Source: Flavobacteriales bacterium UBA972
GTDB taxonomy: Bacteria > Bacteroidota > Bacteroidia > Flavobacteriales > Schleiferiaceae
Direction of reading: 5' to 3'
Assembly: GCA_002292855.1 (NCBI GenBank)
Contig: DBBY01000048.1
Span: forward strand, 2,818-40,733
Length of the DNA stretch: 37,916 nucleotides
Shown: piece by piece, positions 32,708 to 37,916 of the stretch
Numbering within the stretch: position 1 is the stretch's first letter
Layout of the letters: each line of letters opens with the position of its first letter
Made by a program: the position numbers and the translations under genes
The notes under the pieces: model-generated
Told to the model about the DNA's origin: nothing
The model's input: the letters and a program-made list of their open reading frames with translations, nothing else
Database searches by the model: none

Positions 32708-34393
32708 CTAAAACTTGTACAGCAGGCCAAAATTTACCCGAATCCCCTGGATCGGATAGCCCATCCACCATTCTGCCCTCTGGTTGAGCAGATTGTCGAT
32801 GCGGACCACGGCATCGAGTTGGCTGTTGTAGCGGTACTGCGCACCAAGACGGACGTCAATAAAAGACGGCAAATCATAGGGCTGAAGCAATCCATTGAGG
32901 GTCGTGCGGGGGCCTCGAAGCACCGCGGCGGCATCCAGACGAATTTTCTCGCCAAAATTGGCCCTAGCCTGCGCACCAAACTCATACTTCGGCAGATGGT
33001 ATACTGGTCCACCCGTGGAATCCTGAATGGCATAGCGAATCAAGCCATGCAGGCGAAGGTCCCAAACCTCCTTGAACTGAAAGGTCAGTTCGCCCGTGGG
33101 CTCGAGTGAAGTGACCTTCACGTAGTCCATACCCAAGCGACCGCTGTCGTTGAGAATTCCAAAGTCTACGTCAGGCCTTACCGCCATCGGGTAGTTATCC
33201 CAGGTGGCGAAGCGTCCGCCAAAGCGGTATCCAATAATACGGCTCCACCGACCCGTTGCTCCGCCGTATATGCTGCTGCTGCGCACGGCTTGATAGGTCG
33301 CACTTTCTGACAAGAAGGGCAGGGACTCGACCCGGGCTCGCATGCCGCCGTTGTCGACTTTACCCTCCATTCCTCCGTAGAGGTAGAGCACGTTGCGAAC
33401 AAGGGGAACCTCCACGTGAACCACCGGCGGAAAGTAGGGCAGGGTTATTTGCCCGGCTCCACCCGTGAAGATCATGTTAAGACCAAAGCGAAAGCGAATT
33501 CCCTTGATGCTGTCGGCCAGCGAGGGGCTAAACTGCGCAGCCCAAACAATTTGCGAAGTGTCGATGCGCTGCGACCCTCCCAGCTGGTTAATCGAAAAGT
33601 GAAGGGGCAGATTAAGAACTAAATTCTGCACCGGCAGCGCGGACTCCAGCTGAGCGCGGGCTCCGGACTCCACCTGCCGCCCCCCTTGGTCAATCCAGCG
33701 GTGTCCGTCCACAGAAATGCTGCGAAACACCTGGGTCCTGCGGTAGCGCGTAGACTGGTAGCGCGCTCCCAAAGTGTAGTTCTGGATGTTCCGCCCCGGA
33801 GCTGCTGCCGCGGTATCTAGGTCATTAAAGCCTGGATTGTGCCGCTGGCCATAAAAGGGAATTTGGTCCCAGGCACCGCCGGCTTCAAAGCGCAGGCGAC
33901 CTCGGTTAAAGATGCGCTCGTAGTTGGCATCCACCGTGCTGTTAGCCCAGGTGGCGCGGTCAAATACGATGATTTTCGGATCAAATCCTCCGCGGGTCGA
34001 CCGGTGCGCCGCCTTAACGGACCACATTTGACTCACGCTGCGCACGCTCCCAATGGCCGCCTCGGCCTCGACTGAACCGTAGTTGCCAGCAATTAAAGAA
34101 AGGTAGCGCGAAGGCAGGCGGTCCAGCTTGGTTTTTATGATTTTTATGGGCGGAATTTGCTCCATAACCGGCTCCATTCCAATCACCTGAGGGCGCACCA
34201 GAATACTGATGGGCAGCTTCTGAATTGTCGTATCGCCAAGACTGGGTTGCCCCGAAATTTTGATGGCCTCGGCAACTTTTGCGCGGTACTTGTCGGTCAC
34301 CGACACCTCAACCTGGCCCACCTGGGCGGCGCTCTGAAGAGCCAAAGCAAGGGCTGATGCCGCTGCGGCGAACTTTATTTTACTCAGCATCAT
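32708..34393 (-). CDS. Outer-membrane beta-barrel protein (TonB-receptor-like barrel without plug)
   Basis: The protein has about 561 residues, with a signal peptide at about 1-24 (MMLSKIKF, then an Ala/Leu-rich core ending SAAQ). A short conserved N-terminal stretch of prolines and lysines (PPIKIIKTKLDRLPSRYLSL, then GNYGSV) leads into many alternating aromatic strands. The last residue is Phe, as expected for a BAM-inserted barrel. Such proteins are often labelled TonB-dependent receptors in Bacteroidota, but there is no TonB box or plug domain, so import is doubtful. The start lies inside the last codons of the TPR gene (overlap of 11-14 bases, ATG at 34393 or 34390), so the two are translationally coupled. 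Function is unknown. Confidence 0.8.
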   Translation of the reverse strand: MMLSKIKFAAAASALALALQSAAQVGQVEVSVTDKYRAKVAEAIKISGQPSLGDTTIQKLPISILVRPQVIGMEPVMEQIPPIKIIKTKLDRLPSRYLSLIAGNYGSVEAEAAIGSVRSVSQMWSVKAAHRSTRGGFDPKIIVFDRATWANSTVDANYERIFNRGRLRFEAGGAWDQIPFYGQRHNPGFNDLDTAAAAPGRNIQNYTLGARYQSTRYRRTQVFRSISVDGHRWIDQGGRQVESGARAQLESALPVQNLVLNLPLHFSINQLGGSQRIDTSQIVWAAQFSPSLADSIKGIRFRFGLNMIFTGGAGQITLPYFPPVVHVEVPLVRNVLYLYGGMEGKVDNGGMRARVESLPFLSESATYQAVRSSSIYGGATGRWSRIIGYRFGGRFATWDNYPMAVRPDVDFGILNDSGRLGMDYVKVTSLEPTGELTFQFKEVWDLRLHGLIRYAIQDSTGGPVYHLPKYEFGAQARANFGEKIRLDAAAVLRGPRTTLNGLLQPYDLPSFIDVRLGAQYRYNSQLDAVVRIDNLLNQRAEWWMGYPIQGIRVNFGLLYKF

Positions 34394-37300
34394 TGGTTTG
34401 TGGGGCATTAGAAGGGAGTTGTGCGGCATTGAACTCGGCAAGCAAGGCCTGAGCCTCCTTTACCAGTTCGTCCGACGGATGCTCAGAAATCAAAAAATCG
34501 AGGGTGTAGCGCGCCTGAAAACCATCGTTCAAGCTGGCGTAGTTGCGCGACAGTACGAGCAGGGCCTTGTAGCGCCACTCCGTTTGGCTCGGGTAGTTAT
34601 CGAGAAGAGCAAAAACCTCTTCGCTCGAGGCAGCAAACTGCCCTCGAATTCGAAGGATCTGCGCTTTGGCATAACGCGCCTCTGCTTGCACCGCTACAAA
34701 GCCGTCTTCAACGGCCTGGTCGGCGGCGAGCAGCCAGGTTCCCAATCGGAGGCTGTCGCTCTCTAGCGCGCGGTACTTGCCCTCAAGCAAGCGCATGCGC
34801 AGGGCAAGGGCCTCACTGCGTACTTCAGGGGTTTCGCGCTGGTCCGCCAGAATGCCCTCGGCGTAGGTCAAGGCGACGTCGCTGTTGCCCTCGGCATAAT
34901 GAGCCCTCATCATGGCTCGTGAGGCCTCACTTCGCAGGCTCGCGTCTTCGGCAAGAGCAATCAAGCGCTCCGCATGGCTTTTGACCTCCGTCCAGTCCTT
35001 GCGGGCCTCGGCGTCCCTAAGCAGCCATTTGTAGGCAGAAACGGTATTGGCGCCAATAGGAGCCCTGACCACGCCCTGGTAGTAGGGTAAGGATTGGGCC
35101 ATTTGGCCCGTCATTCGGGCGGATTCCGCAGCCTGAAACTGCGCAATTGGGGCAAAGTATCCGTCGGGGAAGCGCTTCAAGTAGCGCACAAAGGCATCGA
35201 ATGAAACCGAATACTGGGACTGGGCAAACTTGTCGTAGGCCGACATGTAGGCCACAGAATCGAGCTCGCTAGCGCGGATTCCCGAGGAGGGCATGCCCTG
35301 CACCCACTCCAGGTAGTCGTCCATTCGATTGGCCTCGTCAAAGACCGACCGGGCTCCGGCTACTGCCTCGCGTGCTTCGTCGGTGCCGGGATGCTCGCGC
35401 ACTACCCCTTGAAAGGCGGTTATTGCTCCCGAGGGGTTGTTGTCGTTCCTGCGCGCAAGGGCAATGTTTAGGGCCGCCCTGCGGGCCTTTTCGGCGTTGG
35501 GCTTGCGGCGTATGTAGGCGGCAAAGGCTTCTTCAGCCTCGCTGTTCCTACCCATGCGAAGTAGGGTTTGCGCGCGTTCAAAAAGGGCTTCGTCGGCGCG
35601 GGCCGAACCTAGCTTCTCGATGCCAGCAAGCTGGGCGATCTTGCCTGCATTGTCTCCCAGGAGTCCGCGGCAAAGAGCCTGCTGAAAACCAGCATACTCT
35701 GCATCAGCACTTGATCCCTTGGCGATTTTTGCATAAAAGTCACGGGCAAGGGCATGGCGTCCCAGAAGAAAGTACAGGTCGGCAATGCGAAGTTCTGCAT
35801 CCTCACGGCGGCGGTCCCCCGCCGCTGCATCCTCCAAAAACACCCTGAAGCTCGCGGCTGCGTCTTCGAGGCGGTCGAGGCGGTAGAGCGCGTAGGCCTT
35901 GTTGTATTGAGCCGCCGGGCGCTCCGAGAGGTTAAAACTGCCCGGAACCTTCAGAAACTTCTCGGTCTGGTCGAGGGCTTCCCTAAAGTCGCCCTGACGG
36001 TAGGCCATCTCGCCCTTCCAAAAGTGAGCAAGGGCCGTGTATTCGCGGTCGAGGGGGTAGCTCAGAGACTGGTCCATAAGCTCATTGGCCTTGTCCCACT
36101 GCGAGGACTGGTAAAGCTCCACGCCCCTAAAGTAGGCCACCTTCTGGTAGGCCTCCCGCATGGCTGAGGACCCCATTCCGGTCTGCACGATGGCCTCAAT
36201 GGCCCGGCCGTAGTCGCGGCTGGTCAGGTATAAATTGGCCAGGTACTCGTTGGCCTCTCGACGGTATTCGGTGCGCGGAAAATCTCGAAGAAACTGATTA
36301 AAAATCGGAATGGCATCGCCAAAGGGCCCCGCGCTGCGGTAGGTCAGCTTGGCATACTGAAAGGCTGCCTGTTCCCGGGTTGCATCGTCGGCCTTGCTCA
36401 GGGCAATGGAACGAAAGGCCGACTGAGCTTCCTCCCAGCGCTCGAGGCGCGCGTAGCTGTCGCCAAGCATCAGGCGCGACTGCACCAACCAATCGGTAGT
36501 GTTTTCGTTGGGCAACTGGTTAAAGGCACGTATCGCGCCTTCGTAGTCCTTGGTTTGGTAGGCACAAACCCCCATTTGGTAGCTGATTTCGGGCGAAACC
36601 CTACCGCCTTGGGCGCCATTAAATTCAAAATAGGGAATTGCGTCGGCATAGCGCTTTTTGCGGAACATGCTCTGGGCCACCAGCAAGGCAATCTCGGGAG
36701 CACGCTTGGCAGAGGCCTTCTTTATCAAGCCCTCACCGAGCTTTAGGAGTTCATCGTCTTTGCCCTGGCGAGCGAAAATCTGGGCTAAGTAATACGGCAC
36801 CACCGCACCAAACTCCTCGTGGTTTTGAAGGGGCTCTAAATTCTCTAAGGCAGTCTGGTCGGACTTCTCGAGGTAGGCAATATGGCCGTAGTAGTACTGG
36901 GCCGTCTTGGCGACGGGACTTTTTGACTTTTTAGCCTCGCCCAGCTCTGCCTTGGCCTGGTCGAACTCATTGAGCAAAAAGTGGGCATAACCCAACTTAA
37001 ACTGCACCTCAGCGCGCAAGCCCGATGCCAGATCGACCCCGTCGAGCTGCCGGAGCCAGCGCTTGGCCTCCTGATACCTTCGGCGGTTGAAGGACTGCTC
37101 CGCGGCCTCCAGGATTAAGTCAATGCGCCGAGACGATGAGGGGTAGGTCTGCAAAAAGGACTCCGCGTATTCCTCGGCATCGCGGTGCAGCAGGCGAATC
37201 GAGCAAAGCGCTTGGTAGTACATGGACTGCTCTGACCAGTCGCTGGCCTCGGGGACCATGCTGCGAACCAGACCGAAATGCTCGTAGGCCGAGCTGTACA

Positions 37301-37421
37301 GGGCGCGATCAAATCGGGCGCGCGCTTCAGCAAAGAGGGCCTCGGGCTGCTGGCCAGTAATGGGCTGCTGGGCAAAAAGGCTTGCGCTGTACAAAAGCGC
37401 GGTAAAAAACGTAATCCTCAT
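34380..37421 (-). CDS. Large periplasmic TPR-repeat protein
   Basis: The protein has 1013 residues. A signal peptide (about 1-17, MRITFFTALLYSASLFA) is followed by TPR-type helical pairs over almost the whole length. The pattern A..Y..A...Y..G is repeated about every 34-37 residues, for example YQMGVCAYQTKDYEGAIRAF and YNKAYALYRLDRLEDAAASF. I see no catalytic domain, lipobox or membrane span after the signal. The frame opens with TTG three codons earlier, but the ATG at 37421 is the start because a -7 box covers the TTG. It heads a two-gene unit with the barrel gene and diverges from ftsE. Long periplasmic TPR solenoids often act as scaffolds for outer-membrane machines; here that is an inference. 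Confidence 0.85.
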   Translation of the reverse strand: MRITFFTALLYSASLFAQQPITGQQPEALFAEARARFDRALYSSAYEHFGLVRSMVPEASDWSEQSMYYQALCSIRLLHRDAEEYAESFLQTYPSSSRRIDLILEAAEQSFNRRRYQEAKRWLRQLDGVDLASGLRAEVQFKLGYAHFLLNEFDQAKAELGEAKKSKSPVAKTAQYYYGHIAYLEKSDQTALENLEPLQNHEEFGAVVPYYLAQIFARQGKDDELLKLGEGLIKKASAKRAPEIALLVAQSMFRKKRYADAIPYFEFNGAQGGRVSPEISYQMGVCAYQTKDYEGAIRAFNQLPNENTTDWLVQSRLMLGDSYARLERWEEAQSAFRSIALSKADDATREQAAFQYAKLTYRSAGPFGDAIPIFNQFLRDFPRTEYRREANEYLANLYLTSRDYGRAIEAIVQTGMGSSAMREAYQKVAYFRGVELYQSSQWDKANELMDQSLSYPLDREYTALAHFWKGEMAYRQGDFREALDQTEKFLKVPGSFNLSERPAAQYNKAYALYRLDRLEDAAASFRVFLEDAAAGDRRREDAELRIADLYFLLGRHALARDFYAKIAKGSSADAEYAGFQQALCRGLLGDNAGKIAQLAGIEKLGSARADEALFERAQTLLRMGRNSEAEEAFAAYIRRKPNAEKARRAALNIALARRNDNNPSGAITAFQGVVREHPGTDEAREAVAGARSVFDEANRMDDYLEWVQGMPSSGIRASELDSVAYMSAYDKFAQSQYSVSFDAFVRYLKRFPDGYFAPIAQFQAAESARMTGQMAQSLPYYQGVVRAPIGANTVSAYKWLLRDAEARKDWTEVKSHAERLIALAEDASLRSEASRAMMRAHYAEGNSDVALTYAEGILADQRETPEVRSEALALRMRLLEGKYRALESDSLRLGTWLLAADQAVEDGFVAVQAEARYAKAQILRIRGQFAASSEEVFALLDNYPSQTEWRYKALLVLSRNYASLNDGFQARYTLDFLISEHPSDELVKEAQALLAEFNAAQLPSNAPQTNDAE

Positions 37422-37427
37422 GGTTTT

Positions 37428-37435
37428 CAAAAGTA
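37428..37435 (-). promoter_or_regulatory. Promoter -7 box of the TPR/barrel operon
   Basis: The minus strand reads TACTTTTG, a full match to TAnnTTTG, six bases before the ATG at 37421. The mRNA would be leaderless or nearly so. There is no clear TTG at -33. Confidence 0.5.
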
Positions 37436-37476
37436 CATCCTGCTATTGGTTCCGCTCTCGTTACTTTGCATAAACT

Positions 37477-37916
37477 ATGCCCATGGAACCATCTCCCGTC
37501 ATTTCGCTCCGCAAAGCCTGCATCATGCAGGGCGACCATCGAGTTCTCAGCGACGTAGACCTCGAGGTGGGCGCAGGCGAATTCGTCTACGTCATTGGCG
37601 CCACGGGCTCTGGCAAGTCGTCTTTGCTCAAAACCCTTTATGCGGACCTTCCCCTGGAATCCGGAACGGGACAGGTCGTAGGCCACGACTTGGGCAACCT
37701 TCCGGAACGAGAAATTCCCTACCTGCGCCGCAAGCTCGGCGTAGTTTTTCAGGACTTTCAGCTGCTGATGGACCGCAGCGTGCGCGACAACTTGAATTTT
37801 GTATTGCATGCCACGGGTCAAATGAACGAGGGGGAGAACAGCGACCGCATTGATGCCGTGCTGCGCCGCGTGGGCATGCCCACCAAGGGCCACAAAATGC
37901 CCCACCAACTCTCCGG
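37477..37916 (+). CDS. ftsE: Cell-division ABC transporter ATPase FtsE (N-terminal part, cut by window edge)
   Basis: With FtsX, FtsE forms an ABC-type complex at the division site that activates peptidoglycan hydrolases. About 146 residues are visible before the right edge. The Walker A motif GATGSGKS is at residues 41-48, and the Q-loop (VVFQDFQLLMDRSVRDN) has the FtsE-like wording. The sequence stops in the middle of the ABC signature (QLSG). The ATG is at 37477, with a second in-frame ATG at 37483. A near -7 box (TTACTTTG, 37461-37468, one mismatch) stands eight bases before the first ATG. Walker B lies outside the window. Confidence 0.9.
   Translation, partial: MPMEPSPVISLRKACIMQGDHRVLSDVDLEVGAGEFVYVIGATGSGKSSLLKTLYADLPLESGTGQVVGHDLGNLPEREIPYLRRKLGVVFQDFQLLMDRSVRDNLNFVLHATGQMNEGENSDRIDAVLRRVGMPTKGHKMPHQLS

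Noticed and set aside
32708..34393. Calling the barrel a TonB-dependent receptor
   Set aside because: There is no TonB box or plug domain between the signal peptide and the barrel, so only a general barrel call is supported.
1..37916. CRISPR arrays, riboswitches, insertion sequences, restriction or toxin-antitoxin genes
   Set aside because: I looked for regular repeats, transposases and defence-type genes on both strands and found none that could be supported.

Overview
This window comes from a Bacteroidota chromosome, most likely a Flavobacteriales-like marine or aquatic lineage with moderately high GC for that order. Several things point this way. There is a fused SecDF, a type III glutamine synthetase, and a secreted protein with a type IX secretion (T9SS) sorting tail. 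Promoters match the Bacteroidota -7 consensus TAnnTTTG. Shine-Dalgarno sequences are almost absent except for one near-perfect copy in front of rpsU. No mobile element, CRISPR array, rRNA or phage gene was seen. Most of the window is core housekeeping DNA, and nearly all genes lie on the minus strand.

Layout from right to left, in the direction of most transcription. At the far right (37477 to the end) is a partial ftsE on the plus strand. It diverges from a large TPR-repeat protein, which overlaps an outer-membrane beta-barrel gene. Then come gyrB and mdh, each with a recognisable promoter or terminator. Two plus-strand genes (a T9SS-exported FG-GAP protein and a DCC-family protein, 26658-29704) interrupt the minus-strand run. 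Next are secDF, tatA, glnA (GSIII) and a modular OmpA-family envelope protein with TPR, PD40, CRD and LysM-like parts. A tightly overlapped block follows: purM, prfA, pyrF and an NAD(P)-dependent sugar-nucleotide-type reductase. It leads into an NSS-family sodium symporter, its MetS-like small subunit and a membrane-anchored HhH protein. After that come rpsU and xerC. The left third is the classical translation/transcription block: tRNA-Thr, tRNA-Tyr, tRNA-Gly, tRNA-Thr, tuf, tRNA-Trp, secE, nusG, rplK, rplA, rplJ, rplL, rpoB and rpoC (truncated by the window edge).

No gene-free stretch exceeds 300 bases. The longest gap (10365-10620, xerC to the first tRNA) holds the tuf-operon promoter and one arm of an inverted repeat. 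A hibernation factor (hpf) gene is expected in that gap from related genomes, but none is present.

I found no unmistakably new multi-gene system. The most interesting signals are regulatory or architectural. An 18-base inverted repeat encloses one tRNA-Thr. A near-perfect Shine-Dalgarno sits only on rpsU. An mdh terminator is written inside the coding sequence of the converging DCC gene. Several promoters overlap the terminator of the preceding gene. A few start codons lie 5-6 bases behind the -7 box, which suggests leaderless mRNAs. The overlapping TPR/beta-barrel pair and the symporter with an extra extracytoplasmic domain are the best candidates for under-described protein biology.
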